NCBI GenBank assembly: GCA_000719025.1
Contig: JODP01000005.1
Span: 310,001 to 374,000, forward strand
DNA length: 64,000 bases
Source: Kineosporia aurantiaca JCM 3230
Lineage (GTDB): Bacteria; Actinomycetota; Actinomycetes; Actinomycetales; Kineosporiaceae
Reading direction: 5' to 3'
Shown: positions 16,981 to 26,513 of the stretch, in pieces
Numbering within the stretch: the stretch's first letter is position 1
Layout: each line of letters opens with the position of its first letter
Position numbers and translations under genes: made by a program
Notes under the pieces: generated by a model
Databases searched by the model: none
What the model saw: only the letters and a program-made list of their open reading frames with translations
What the model was told of the DNA's origin: nothing

Positions 16981-17871
16981 TCATTCTTCGCCCGCCAGTT
17001 CGCGGTAAAGGGCACCGAGTTCGTCCACCAGCCCCGCGCCCCCCAGGGCGGTACCGGGCGTGGGCAACTGCCGCAGCAGCAGGTCGGCCGGCAACTCGGG
17101 GTGGCTGGGCAGCGGCAACAGCTGACCGGGAGTCCAGAAGGCCACCACATCACCGCCCGGAGGGCCGGGTTTCGCCCGCTTCAACCCGTTCGGCCCGGAA
17201 GCCACGCGTTCGGCCAGGGCCAGGGCGGCGCTCAGACCGGACTCCAGAGGCGGCAGTTCCGGCTCCACGATCTCGTCCGGTTCCTCCGCGTCCCCCCGCA
17301 GGGCCCGCAGCCGGTCCAGGAGCGCCTCCCGGGCCCGCCCCCGCCAGCGCAGCAGGAGGAACGGGTCCTCGTCGAAACGCTCTGCCATCAGATAGAACAC
17401 GGCCGCGATGTGCTTGCACGGCACCGCCTGGTCCGGACAGGTGCAGCGCAGGTCGAGGTCGGCCAGCCGGGCCGGGAACAGCGGCGCACCGACCTGGGCG
17501 AAGACCGGCTCCAGCTCCCGCGGGAACTGCCCGGCCAGCAACTGGGCGCTGTGCAGGGCCTGCTCGGCCAGCACCACCTCGACCTTGGCCCAGACCAGCT
17601 CGGTGAACTTCTTCAGCCCGATCCGCACCCGGTACGGGGTCACCCGGGAGCCCTGCACCTCGGCCCGGACCTCGCCGGGCTCGATCTCCAGCGAGATCAC
17701 CTGCCCCTTGCGGGCGTAGGCCCGGCCCCGGGTCAGGCGGGTGCCGAGGGCGAAGGACTCCAGCACCCCGATGAACCGGCGCGACCACCACTGCTCGCCG
17801 ATGGCTCCGCGTTCGCTGCGCGCGGTCAGGCCATTTTCCACCGGCCGGGGTTTTCCGTACTCGACCATCAC
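16981..17871 (-). CDS. SWIM zinc-finger protein
   Basis: A protein of 296 residues with one SWIM domain: CTCPDQAVPCKHIAAV (C-x-C-x6-C-x-H) at about residues 143-158. SWIM domains bind zinc and mediate DNA or protein contacts. The N-terminal half, with ALGTRLTRGRAYARKGQVISLEIEPGEVRAEVQG, is typical of SWIM proteins encoded beside SNF2 helicases. It starts inside the helicase stop (ATGATG overlap), so the two are co-translated and likely form a complex. The role is unknown; DNA repair or chromatin-like remodelling is a guess. Confidence 0.9.
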   Translation of the reverse strand: MMVEYGKPRPVENGLTARSERGAIGEQWWSRRFIGVLESFALGTRLTRGRAYARKGQVISLEIEPGEVRAEVQGSRVTPYRVRIGLKKFTELVWAKVEVVLAEQALHSAQLLAGQFPRELEPVFAQVGAPLFPARLADLDLRCTCPDQAVPCKHIAAVFYLMAERFDEDPFLLLRWRGRAREALLDRLRALRGDAEEPDEIVEPELPPLESGLSAALALAERVASGPNGLKRAKPGPPGGDVVAFWTPGQLLPLPSHPELPADLLLRQLPTPGTALGGAGLVDELGALYRELAGEE

Positions 17872-20800
17872 TCCACCGCCGATGGATCGAGGGTCAGCAG
17901 TTCGCGCAGCTGGGCCGAGGACAGCTCGGTCAGCCAGCCCTCACCGGTGCCGACGATCGAGGCGGCCAGACCGCGCTTGTCCCGGATCATCGTGGCGATC
18001 CGCTCCTCGAGGGTGCCCGCGCAGACGAACTTGCGCACCTGCACCCGGCGGGACTGCCCGATCCGGAAGGCCCGGTCGGTGGCCTGGTCCTCGACCGCCG
18101 GGTTCCACCAGCGGTCGACGTGGATCACGTGGTTGGCCTCGGTCAGGGTCAGCCCGGTACCGCCGGCCTTGAGCGAGAGCACGAAGATCGGTGGGACGTC
18201 GCGATCCCCGGACTGGAACCGGGCGACCATCTCGTCCCGCGCGGTCTTTCGCACCCCACCGTGCAGGAACAGCACCTCCCGGCCGAATCTCGCGGTCAGA
18301 TGGGTGCGGAGCATCTCGCCGAACTCGGCGTACTGGGTGAACAGCAGGGCCTTCTCGCCGGAGGCGAGGATCTCCTCGAGCGTCTCCTCCAGCCGGGCCA
18401 GTTTCCCGGACCGGCCGGCCACCCGGCTGCCGTCCCGCTGGAACTGGGCCGGGTGGTTGCAGACCTGCTTGAGCTTGGTCATGGTGGCCAGCACCAGCCC
18501 GCGCCGCTCCATCCCCTCGCTGTTCTCGATCCGGGCCAGCATGTCGGTGACCACGTTCTGGTAGAGCGCGGCCTGCTCCGACGTCAGCGTGCAGACCACC
18601 TCCATCTCCAGCTTCTCCGGAAGGTCGCTGATGATCGTCTTGTCGGTCTTCACCCGGCGCAGCACGAACGGCTGGGTGACCGCCCGCAGCTTCTGCCGGG
18701 CCTCGTCCGAGCCGAGCCGCTCGATCGGCAGGGCGTAGCGCTTCTTGAAGTCCGCCGGGTCACCGAGCACCCGGGGGTTGGCGAACTCCATCAGGCTCCA
18801 CAGGTCGGCGAGCCGGTTCTCGACCGGGGTGCCGGTGACCGCGATCCGGCGGCCGGCGGTGAGCGAGCGGGCCGCGGTGGCCGCCTGGGTCGCCGCGTTC
18901 TTCACCGCCTGGGCCTCGTCCAGCACGATCCGGCGCCAGCCGAACTTGCGCAGGGCCACCGCGTCCCGGGCGAGCAGCGAGTAGGTGGTGATCACCAGGT
19001 CGGACCCGGCCACCGCCGCCGCGAAGTCCTCTCCCTGAGGACGTTCCGAGCCGTGCTGGACGTGCACCCGCAGCGAGGGGGTGAACTTGGCGGCCTCGCG
19101 CTGCCAGTTGCCCACCAGGGACATCGGGCAGACCAGCAGCGTGGGCGCCTCACCGGTGCGGGCCCGTGCCTTTTCGTCGGAGGCGATCAGGGCCAGGAGC
19201 TGAACCGTCTTGCCCAGACCCATGTCGTCGGCCAGAACCGCTCCCAGGCCGATGGATTCGAGGAAACCGAGCCAGGCCACCCCCCGCTCCTGGTACGGAC
19301 GCAGGGTTCCCTCGAAGTCGTCCGGCTGGGCGAACGGCTCCAGCTGACGCTCATCCGAGCCGGCCAGGAAGTCGGCCAGCCAGCCGGACGCGTCCACCCC
19401 CGTCACCTCGAGTCCGGCCGGACCTTCCGAACCCGCCCCGATCACCGAGAGGACGTCCGCGATGGACATCGTCTGCGGGCCCGTCCTGCGCTGTTTGCGG
19501 AGGAAAACCCTCGCCTTGCGAAGCTTTTCCGGATCCACCTGAATCCATTCACCCCGCAGCCGGACCAAGGGCTCCTGAGCCTCGATCAGGTTCTCGACCT
19601 CGTCGTCGGTCAGCTGCTGGTCGCCGATCGACAGCCGCCAGTCGAACTCGACGATGTCGTTCTGCCGGAACACCGGTGTGCCCTCCACCCTTCCGGGCTG
19701 AGGTGGGGTTCCGGCCCGCAACCGGGCGCCCAGGCGTTGCGGTTTCGACCACCAGCCGGGCAGCTGGACCCCGAAACCCGCGCCGATCAACAACCCCGCG
19801 TACTCGCTGAGGAACGCGTGCGCTCCGGCCGAGTCCAGCAACAGCTCGACCGGCCGCGCGTTGAGCAAGGCGTCGCGCAGCGGTGGGTACAGGCGCAGGG
19901 CCTTACCGAGCTCCGCGAGCAGGGTCTCCTGCGGGCGAGGGGCGTTGCGGCGCAGGCGGGTCAGGGTGAGCTCGCGGTCCCAGATGTCCTGCGCGGTGAT
20001 GAACAGGCCCGGCTGGTCCGCGTCCTGCAGGCCGAACTCCAGCCGCCACAGCGCGGAAACCTCGGGCGGCCGCAGTTCGTGGGTGGCCGGACGCAGGATG
20101 CTGGTCATGTCGTCGTCCGTCGGCTCGACCAGCCGGAAGCCCGCGCGCACCAGGCCACCCGAAACCGCCTCGGCCTGCCACTGACTCAGAGCCGCGGTCA
20201 GGTTGCCGATCTGACGCCGATTGGCGGGGAACGCCGGGTAGGGACCGTGCAGACCCTGGCGCCATCCGAGCAGACCCATCCCGCCCGACCCCGGCCCCGG
20301 ACCAAGCCGCGCTCGCACACCCGCGTCCACCAGGGCGTCCACTGCTGCTGCGGCACTGAGATCGGCCGCCCCCGCACCGGCCGCGAAGGACTGCGGCAAG
20401 GTGGCGACGGCGTGACGGAACCATTCACCGTCGTCTCCGGTGATCACCGGGCGCCAGCGGGCGACGCCACCGTGCCCTTCCGGCTCCTCCAGCATCACCG
20501 GAAGGATGCGACCCCGGCTGATCAGGTCTTCCGAGAAGGCGTGGAGAGCCAATAAGTGACGTACGTCGGCACCGAGCGTTAGATCGTCCCCAATGTATGT
20601 GGATAACCCCGCAAGCAAACCGTGGGCCTGCTGGGCGGGGACGGAGACCGTTATTACCCGCCATCTGATCTCCGGGAACAGGCGGGCCGACTCGCCCTCC
20701 ACGTGGCCGGGGGAACCGGACGAGCGCAGATCCATCAACTCGGGGGACGCGGCCGGCGCGTGTTGGAACGACGGCAGCACGAGGTCGGCCGTTCCTTCTT

Positions 20801-21014
20801 CCCAGCCCTCGGTCGACGTCTCCGTCACATCAGCGAGCGTCGTGGCGAGTGTTTTGGCCAGGACGTCGAAGGGATGCTCTCGGATCTTCGGACGCCGGCC
20901 CGTACGTTCCGCGGGCACCGCCCGGATCTGCGGATCTTCTGCCCAGAGGATGAGGGAACCGTCGTCGGCGGGGTCGCCGGGAGAGGCGGACCACCAAGCA
21001 TGGACGACGAACAC
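17868..21014 (-). CDS. SNF2-family DEAD/DEAH helicase (HelZ-like)
   Basis: A protein of 1,048 residues. The N-terminal 500 residues are the SNF2-associated bacterial region. The ATPase core begins at LRPYQERGVAWLGFLESIGLGAVLADDMGLGKTVQLLALIA (Walker A GLGKT). Motif II is VLDEAQAVKN, motif III TGTPVENRL, and motifs V-VI are SLKAGGTGLTLTEANHVIHVDRWWNPAVEDQATDRAFRIGQ. These are DNA translocases of the Swi2/Snf2 type, similar to mycobacterial HelZ. The GTG at 21014 is chosen because homologues begin with a short VLHGFW-like segment, here VFVVHAWWS, and because an earlier start at 21131 would lie across the cobalamin riboswitch on the other strand. It forms an operon with the SWIM gene. Confidence 0.9.
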   Translation of the reverse strand: MFVVHAWWSASPGDPADDGSLILWAEDPQIRAVPAERTGRRPKIREHPFDVLAKTLATTLADVTETSTEGWEEGTADLVLPSFQHAPAASPELMDLRSSGSPGHVEGESARLFPEIRWRVITVSVPAQQAHGLLAGLSTYIGDDLTLGADVRHLLALHAFSEDLISRGRILPVMLEEPEGHGGVARWRPVITGDDGEWFRHAVATLPQSFAAGAGAADLSAAAAVDALVDAGVRARLGPGPGSGGMGLLGWRQGLHGPYPAFPANRRQIGNLTAALSQWQAEAVSGGLVRAGFRLVEPTDDDMTSILRPATHELRPPEVSALWRLEFGLQDADQPGLFITAQDIWDRELTLTRLRRNAPRPQETLLAELGKALRLYPPLRDALLNARPVELLLDSAGAHAFLSEYAGLLIGAGFGVQLPGWWSKPQRLGARLRAGTPPQPGRVEGTPVFRQNDIVEFDWRLSIGDQQLTDDEVENLIEAQEPLVRLRGEWIQVDPEKLRKARVFLRKQRRTGPQTMSIADVLSVIGAGSEGPAGLEVTGVDASGWLADFLAGSDERQLEPFAQPDDFEGTLRPYQERGVAWLGFLESIGLGAVLADDMGLGKTVQLLALIASDEKARARTGEAPTLLVCPMSLVGNWQREAAKFTPSLRVHVQHGSERPQGEDFAAAVAGSDLVITTYSLLARDAVALRKFGWRRIVLDEAQAVKNAATQAATAARSLTAGRRIAVTGTPVENRLADLWSLMEFANPRVLGDPADFKKRYALPIERLGSDEARQKLRAVTQPFVLRRVKTDKTIISDLPEKLEMEVVCTLTSEQAALYQNVVTDMLARIENSEGMERRGLVLATMTKLKQVCNHPAQFQRDGSRVAGRSGKLARLEETLEEILASGEKALLFTQYAEFGEMLRTHLTARFGREVLFLHGGVRKTARDEMVARFQSGDRDVPPIFVLSLKAGGTGLTLTEANHVIHVDRWWNPAVEDQATDRAFRIGQSRRVQVRKFVCAGTLEERIATMIRDKRGLAASIVGTGEGWLTELSSAQLRELLTLDPSAVE

Positions 21015-21061
21015 TGGGTAAGCGTAGGCCAGGGGTTGGGTGGGTTGCGGGCGACTGGCAT

Positions 21062-21232
21062 TGTGGGCGGGGTCAACCAGATGACGGCGGGGTGGCAGGA
21101 AGCCGGTGAGATTCCGGCGCGGTCGCGCCACTGTGAGCGCTGAGTGACGTTCCCGAGGTAAAGGTCACGGCCCGTAAGGGCTGGAAGGCCGGGAACGGCA
21201 CGAGGACGCCGAGCCAGGAGACTGTGCCCCGC
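21062..21232 (+). ncRNA. Cobalamin riboswitch upstream of cobN
   Basis: Conserved B12-element features appear in order: GGCAGGAAGCCGGTGAGATTCCGGCGCGGTC (about 21094-21124), GCCACTGT (21127-21134), and the B12 box GAGCCAGGAGACTGTGCC (21211-21228). Outer helices are less certain, so the boundaries are approximate. Binding of adenosylcobalamin to this class normally blocks expression of the downstream gene, here cobN. Its 3' end passes the in-frame GTG at 21224, which supports the later start at 21275. Confidence 0.92.
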
Positions 21233-21274
21233 CGCAGCAAACCCGCCGCGCAGACGGCGAGGAAGAGGACGTAC

Positions 21275-24200
21275 GTGACCCAAGCTCCAGACCCCAGCCT
21301 CGAGCGGCAGACCGTTCTGCTGATCTCCACCTCCGACACCGACCTGCTCAGCGCCCGGGCCAGCCATGTGCCGTACAAGCTGGCCAACCCGAACCGGGTG
21401 TCGGTGGACGACCTGGACGGCCTGCTCGACGGGGTAGCCATCGCGGTGGTGCGTCTGCTGGGCGGCACCCGCGCATGGGAAGACGGTCTGGCCGCGCTGC
21501 TGGGTAAGGGCGTCCCCGTCGTCGTGCTGTCAGGTGAGGCTCTCCCCGACGCCGACCTGATGCGCCGATCTACCGTGCCGGTCGGTGTTGCTACCCAGGC
21601 ACACGGTTACCTTGCCGAGGGCGGGCCGGACAACCTCACGGAGCTGCACGCCTTCCTCACCGACACGTTGCTCCTCACCGGCTTCGGTTTCGAACCCCCG
21701 CGCAGCACTCCGGCCTGGGGAGTTTTGGAAAGGAAGCCAATTGAGGACGCTTCCTACCGGCCGACCATTGCGGTGCTGTACTACCGCGCGCATCACGTTG
21801 CGGGAAACACCGCGTTCGTCGAAGCGCTCTGCTCCGCCGTCGAGCAATCCGGGGGTAGGGCTCTTCCGATCTACTGCGCATCGCTACGCACCCCGGACGC
21901 TGATCTGCTGGAAACCCTCGGCACGGCGGATGCACTGCTGGTCACCGTGCTGGCCGCCGGTGGCAACCGCCCGGCAGGGGCTTCGGCGGGCGGCGACGAA
22001 TCGACGTGGGACATCGGCGCGCTGGCCGCCCTGGACGTGCCGATTCTGCAGGCGATCAGCACCCTGACCTCGCGGGAGCGCTGGCTGGAGAGCTCCGAAG
22101 GGCTGATCCCGCTGGACGCCGCGAACCAGGTGGCGATCCCGGAGTTCGACGGCCGGCTGATCACCGTGCCGTTCTCGTTCAAGGAGATCGACGCCGACGG
22201 CCTCACCCAGTACGTGGCCGATCCCGAAAGGGCGCTCCGGGCAGCCGGAATTGCGGTTGCTCACGCCCGGCTGCGTTCGCTGAAGCCAGCCGACAAGCGG
22301 ATTGCCCTGGTGCTGACCGCCTATCCGACCAAGCACGCCCGGATCGGCAACGCGGTCGGGCTCGACACCCCGGCCTCGGCCCTGGTGCTCCTGAAGGCGA
22401 TGCACGAAGCCGGTTACGACGTGGGCCCGCTGAGCGGCTCCGACGCGTTGCCCGGCATCGAGGCGATGGACGGCGACGCACTGGTCCACGGTCTGATCGA
22501 GGCCGGTGGGCAGGACCTGGACTGGCTCTCCGAGGAGGATCTGGCCCGCAACCCGATCCGGATCCCGGCCGCGGTGTACCGGCGCTGGTTCGAGACGCTG
22601 CCGGCGGATCTTCGGGAAGCGGTCGAGCAGTCGTGGGGCCCGGCGCCCGGTGAGATGTTCGTCGACCCGCCCGGTGGCCCCCAGTCCAGCGGCGACCCGG
22701 ACGGCGACATCGTGCTGGCCGCGATCACCGCCGGCCACCTCGTGCTGCTGCTCCAGCCCCCGCGCGGGTTCGGCGACAACCCGGTGGCGATCTACCACGA
22801 CCCCGAACTGCCTCCGTCCCACCATTACCTGGCGGCCTATCACTGGCTGAACCTGGCCGAGGCCGAGGGCGGTTTCGGTGCGGACGCCGTCGTCCACCTG
22901 GGTAAGCACGGCACCCTGGAATGGACGCCGGGCAAGACGCTGGCGCTGTCGGCCTCCTGCTCCCCCGACGCCGCGCTGGGCAATCTGCCGCTGATCTACC
23001 CCTTCCTGGTGAACGACCCGGGCGAGGGCACCCAGGCCAAGCGCCGGGCCCACGCCACGCTGATCGACCACCTGGTGCCGCCGATGTCGCGAGCCGATTC
23101 CTACGGTGACATCGCCCGGCTGGAACAGCTTCTCGACGAGTACGCGGCGGTCGCGGCGCTCGACCCGGCCAAGGCGCCCGAGGTGCAGAGCCAGATCTGG
23201 ACGCTGATGCACGCCGCCCAGCTGGACCACGACCTGGGCCTGACCGAGCGGCCGCACGAGGCCGAGTTCGACGACATGATCCTGCACCTGGACGGCTGGC
23301 TCTGCCAGGTCAAGGACGCCCAGATCCGGGACGGGCTGCACATTCTCGGCCAGGCGCCGACCGGATCGGTCCGGGTGCACCTGGTCACCTCGATGCTGCG
23401 GGCGCGCCAGCTCTGGGCCGGCTCCCAGTCGCTGCCCGGGTTGCGGGAGGCGCTGGGCCTGGACGAGTCCTCGGTCGGGGACGGCACGGCGGAGGCCGAC
23501 GGACTGGAGGAGGTGGACGCCGCCCAGGCCACCGCGATCGCCCTGGTGCAGGGTCTGGACGACGCTTCCTGGGCCGTCGATGCGATTCCCGCCGTGATTG
23601 AGTCCGTGCTGGCGTCCACCGCTATCGATGTTTCCAAGGTGGACCACGACGGCCTGAAGGCCGTGCTGGAATTCGCCGCCACCGAGGTGGTTCCGCGCCT
23701 GGACAGCACCACGAACGAACTGACGGCGATTCTGCACGCCCTAGAGGGCGGTTTCGTGCACCCGGGCCCGAGCGGTTCGCCGCTGCGGGGTCTGGTCAAT
23801 GTGCTGCCGACCGGGCGTAACTTCTACTCGGTCGACCCGCGCGCGGTGCCCAGCCGGCTGGCCTGGGAGACCGGGCGATCGATGGCCGAGTCGCTGCTCG
23901 AGCGGTACCGCACGGACGAGGGCGAATGGCCGCGTTCGGTCGGGCTCTCGATCTGGGGTACGTCGGCGATGCGGACCTCCGGTGACGATGTCGCGGAAGT
24001 CCTGGCCCTGCTGGGCGTCCGGCCGATCTGGGACGACGCCTCGCGCCGGATCACCGGGCTGGAGGCGGTTTCCCTGGACGAGCTCGGTCACCCCCGGATC
24101 GACGTCACCATCCGAATCTCCGGCTTCTTCCGCGACGCCTTCCCCCACGTCGTGCAGATGATGGACGATGCCGTGCAACTGGCGGCGTCCCTGGACGAGG

Positions 24201-24994
24201 GCCCGGAGGAGAACTATGTCCGGGCCCACGTGCAGGCCGATCTGGCTGAGCACGGTGACGACCGGCGGGCGACGACCCGGATCTTCGGCTCCAAGCCGGG
24301 AACGTACGGGGCCGGCGTCCTCCCGCTGATCGACACCCGGACCTGGCGGGACGACGCGGATCTGGCCGAGGTGTATGCGGTTTGGGGTGGCTACGCGTAC
24401 GGCCGCGGCCTGGACGGACGCCCGGCTCGCGAGGACATGGAGTCGTCCTACAAGCGAATCGCGGTTGCTGCCAAGAACTACGACAGCGTCGAGCACGACA
24501 TTGCCGACAGTGACGACTATTTCCAGTATCACGGTGGCATGGTCTCGATGGTCCGCGCGCTGACCGGCACCGCTCCCAAGGCGTACATCGGGGACAGCAC
24601 CCAGCCGTCCGCCGTCCGTACCCGGACCCTGCACGAGGAGGTCTCCCGGGTGTTCCGCTCCCGGGTGGTGAACCCGCGCTGGGTGGCCGCGATGCAGCGG
24701 CACGGGTACAAGGGCGCCTTCGAGATGGCGGCGACCGTGGACTACCTGTTCGGCTACGACGCGACGACCGGCGTGGTGGCCGACTGGATGTACGGGAAAC
24801 TGGCCGAGACCTACGTGCTCGACGAGGGCACGCAGAAGTTCATGACCGACTCGAACCCGTGGGCGCTGCACGGCATTACCGAGCGCCTGCTCGAGGCGGC
24901 CGAGCGGGGGCTGTGGGCGGAGCCGGACCCGGCCGTGCTCGACGCACTGCGCGAGGTCTTCCTGCGCACCGAGGGCGACCTGGAAGGCCGCTGA
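21275..24994 (+). CDS. cobN: Cobaltochelatase large subunit
   Basis: A protein of 1,239 residues, the size of CobN and of the related Mg-chelatase H subunits. It holds hydrogenobyrinic acid a,c-diamide while cobalt is inserted with ATP-driven help from an AAA+/VWA complex. The diagnostic block is VVHLGKHGTLEWTPGKTLALS at about residue 540. Others are LVNVLPTGRNFYSVDPRAVPS, YGAGVLPLIDTRTWRDDADLAEVYAVWGGYAYG and MVSMVRALTG. The GTG at 21275 has GGAAGAGG six bases upstream. The gene stands alone behind its own cobalamin riboswitch. Its partner ChlI/ChlD fusion is encoded at 33.8-36.0 kb on the other strand. Confidence 0.95.
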   Translation: MTQAPDPSLERQTVLLISTSDTDLLSARASHVPYKLANPNRVSVDDLDGLLDGVAIAVVRLLGGTRAWEDGLAALLGKGVPVVVLSGEALPDADLMRRSTVPVGVATQAHGYLAEGGPDNLTELHAFLTDTLLLTGFGFEPPRSTPAWGVLERKPIEDASYRPTIAVLYYRAHHVAGNTAFVEALCSAVEQSGGRALPIYCASLRTPDADLLETLGTADALLVTVLAAGGNRPAGASAGGDESTWDIGALAALDVPILQAISTLTSRERWLESSEGLIPLDAANQVAIPEFDGRLITVPFSFKEIDADGLTQYVADPERALRAAGIAVAHARLRSLKPADKRIALVLTAYPTKHARIGNAVGLDTPASALVLLKAMHEAGYDVGPLSGSDALPGIEAMDGDALVHGLIEAGGQDLDWLSEEDLARNPIRIPAAVYRRWFETLPADLREAVEQSWGPAPGEMFVDPPGGPQSSGDPDGDIVLAAITAGHLVLLLQPPRGFGDNPVAIYHDPELPPSHHYLAAYHWLNLAEAEGGFGADAVVHLGKHGTLEWTPGKTLALSASCSPDAALGNLPLIYPFLVNDPGEGTQAKRRAHATLIDHLVPPMSRADSYGDIARLEQLLDEYAAVAALDPAKAPEVQSQIWTLMHAAQLDHDLGLTERPHEAEFDDMILHLDGWLCQVKDAQIRDGLHILGQAPTGSVRVHLVTSMLRARQLWAGSQSLPGLREALGLDESSVGDGTAEADGLEEVDAAQATAIALVQGLDDASWAVDAIPAVIESVLASTAIDVSKVDHDGLKAVLEFAATEVVPRLDSTTNELTAILHALEGGFVHPGPSGSPLRGLVNVLPTGRNFYSVDPRAVPSRLAWETGRSMAESLLERYRTDEGEWPRSVGLSIWGTSAMRTSGDDVAEVLALLGVRPIWDDASRRITGLEAVSLDELGHPRIDVTIRISGFFRDAFPHVVQMMDDAVQLAASLDEGPEENYVRAHVQADLAEHGDDRRATTRIFGSKPGTYGAGVLPLIDTRTWRDDADLAEVYAVWGGYAYGRGLDGRPAREDMESSYKRIAVAAKNYDSVEHDIADSDDYFQYHGGMVSMVRALTGTAPKAYIGDSTQPSAVRTRTLHEEVSRVFRSRVVNPRWVAAMQRHGYKGAFEMAATVDYLFGYDATTGVVADWMYGKLAETYVLDEGTQKFMTDSNPWALHGITERLLEAAERGLWAEPDPAVLDALREVFLRTEGDLEGR

Positions 24995-25001
24995 CCGCCG
25001 C

Positions 25002-25045
25002 CCCTGGTCGTGATCATGGACTTTTACCCCGTGATCACGACAGGG
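25002..25045. terminator. Bidirectional terminator-like hairpin between cobN and the AraC gene
   Basis: CCCTGGTCGTGATCA pairs with TGATCACGACAGGG (one bulged base) around a short loop containing TGGACTTTTACCCCG. It follows the cobN stop and reaches into the last codons of the convergent AraC gene. Bases 25009-25031 are identical to 13873-13895 in the element before cobG. Confidence 0.7.
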
Positions 25046-25859
25046 AGCGGGCGTAGGCGGCCGGGGTGTTGCCGATGGCGGCACTGAAATCCCGCACGAG
25101 GTGGGCCTGATCGCTATATCCGAGTTCCGCGGCGACCTCGGCCCACACCACGTTGTTGCCGTGCCGCACCGACTCCGCCGCGTCGAGGAGCCGGTAGCGG
25201 CGCAGTACCCAGGTCGGTGACACCCCAGCGTATTCGGCGAACATCCGCTGCAAGGTACGGACGCTCGTCGCGGCCTGGTCGGCCAGCTGGTCGACCCTCC
25301 TGAGGCTCCGGTCCGTCTCGGCCCGTCGGGCAATGGCGGCGACCTCGCGAGCAGCCTTGGCCTTGGCGGGCTTCACCGCGGACTCCAGCGCGCTTCGAAG
25401 GACCGCGACCTGGGCCGGTTCATCGTCCGCTTGTTCGATATCGTGAACGAGTTCGGTGTCCTGGGTACCGATCGCCTGCCCGAGCGGCACCACGCTGTCG
25501 TTGTAGACGCCGGCCGGGCCATCCAGAAAAGCCCCCAGACCACCCGGCGTCGTCATTGCAGCCACGCAACGCCCCTCGCCGGCCATCCGACGGCTCGAGC
25601 GGTTCAGCAGTACGCCCTCAAGTTCGGCCACCGTCGGGCCCAGGTCTTCCTGCGGGCTCACGTAGAGATTGGCGCAGGGGTGGGTGAGCAGCTCCTGGGT
25701 ATGTGTCTCGCCCGGGGGTAGAGCCCAGGAGACGACCCAGAACCAGCTGATCAGGCCGTCCAGCTCGGGCCCCGCGGGGTAGCGGTTGAGCTGATAGCGC
25801 CGCTGGAACGCCCCGGGCTCGATGATGCCCCGGCTGTCCTCGTCCACGCTCTTGGGCAT
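25035..25859 (-). CDS. AraC family transcriptional regulator
   Basis: A protein of 274 residues. The C-terminal 100 residues form the AraC/XylS double helix-turn-helix: LRRVDQLADQAATSVRTLQRMFAEYAGVSPTWVLRRYRLLDAAE and VVWAEVAAELGYSDQAHLVRDFSAAIGNTPAAYARS. The N-terminal 150 residues look like the cupin-like DUF6597 domain common in actinobacterial AraC proteins (FQRRYQLNRYPAGPELDGLISWFWVVSW). It is divergent from a TIGR03086-type gene across about 57 bp, which it may regulate. The ATG at 25859 sits at the edge of the intergenic gap. Confidence 0.9.
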   Translation of the reverse strand: MPKSVDEDSRGIIEPGAFQRRYQLNRYPAGPELDGLISWFWVVSWALPPGETHTQELLTHPCANLYVSPQEDLGPTVAELEGVLLNRSSRRMAGEGRCVAAMTTPGGLGAFLDGPAGVYNDSVVPLGQAIGTQDTELVHDIEQADDEPAQVAVLRSALESAVKPAKAKAAREVAAIARRAETDRSLRRVDQLADQAATSVRTLQRMFAEYAGVSPTWVLRRYRLLDAAESVRHGNNVVWAEVAAELGYSDQAHLVRDFSAAIGNTPAAYARSLS

Positions 25860-25916
25860 GACCGGATTTTACTGGCGCAATTCTTCAATGCGGAGGGCAG
25901 TCGTCACCCTAAGTTG

Positions 25917-26513
25917 ATGCGTATGACTTCCGACACCCAACTGCCCGCCGTACTCGACGAACTGTCCGACCTGCTCGGCAAGGTCACGCCGGACCAGTAC
26001 GCGGCCCCTACCCCGTGCCCGGAGTTCGATGTCGCGGTGCTGCGCAGCCACATCCTGGCCTGGGGGCAGTTCTTCGCCCAGGCTCTGGAGAATCCCTCCG
26101 GCGACGGTGAGCGGGTAGACGTCGATAGTTACGAAGCCCCGGCTGACCCGGCGGAGGCCGCTGCTCTGCTGCGTGAGGTGAGCCGGCGCGTGCAGACCAC
26201 GATCGACGCCGGGGTAGCCGAGCAGCAGGTCAGCTTGTTCGGCGGACCGATGCCCGCCTCCGTGACCCTGGGTATGTGCCTGAGCGAATACCTGGTTCAC
26301 GGGCACGATCTGGCCCGGGCCACCGGGCTGCCCTGGAACCCGCCGGCCGATGCGGTGGACTCCGCGCTCGCGTTCATGCCGACCGTGCTCACCGACGAGT
26401 ACCGCGGGCCGGGCAAGAGCTTCGGCTATCCGGTCGAGGTCTCTTCCTCGGCCTCGGAACTCGACCGGCTGATCGCCTTCACCGGACGGAACCCGTCCTG
26501 GCCGGCCGCCTGA
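25917..26513 (+). CDS. TIGR03086-type metal-binding protein (maleylpyruvate isomerase/DinB fold)
   Basis: A protein of about 198 residues. The N-terminal four-helix bundle has the family pattern YAAPTPCPEFDVAVLRSHILAWGQFF and LGMCLSEYLVHGHDLARATGLPW, with the histidines that bind a divalent metal in the mycothiol-dependent isomerase group. Many members are annotated as TIGR03086 and have no known substrate. The ATG at 25917 is used; an in-frame TTG lies at 25914 and a second ATG at 25923. Its last 35 bases overlap the convergent geranylgeranyl-reductase gene. It is probably controlled by the divergent AraC regulator. Confidence 0.83.
   Translation: MRMTSDTQLPAVLDELSDLLGKVTPDQYAAPTPCPEFDVAVLRSHILAWGQFFAQALENPSGDGERVDVDSYEAPADPAEAAALLREVSRRVQTTIDAGVAEQQVSLFGGPMPASVTLGMCLSEYLVHGHDLARATGLPWNPPADAVDSALAFMPTVLTDEYRGPGKSFGYPVEVSSSASELDRLIAFTGRNPSWPAA

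Noticed and set aside
16881..17153. Upstream extension of the glycosidase
   Set aside because: These codons lie over the SWIM gene in another frame and give a Cys/Pro-rich sequence unlike the family.
21015..21131. Upstream extension of the SNF2 helicase to the ATG at 21131
   Set aside because: It would overlap the cobalamin riboswitch of cobN on the other strand, and homologues begin at the VFVVHAWW segment.
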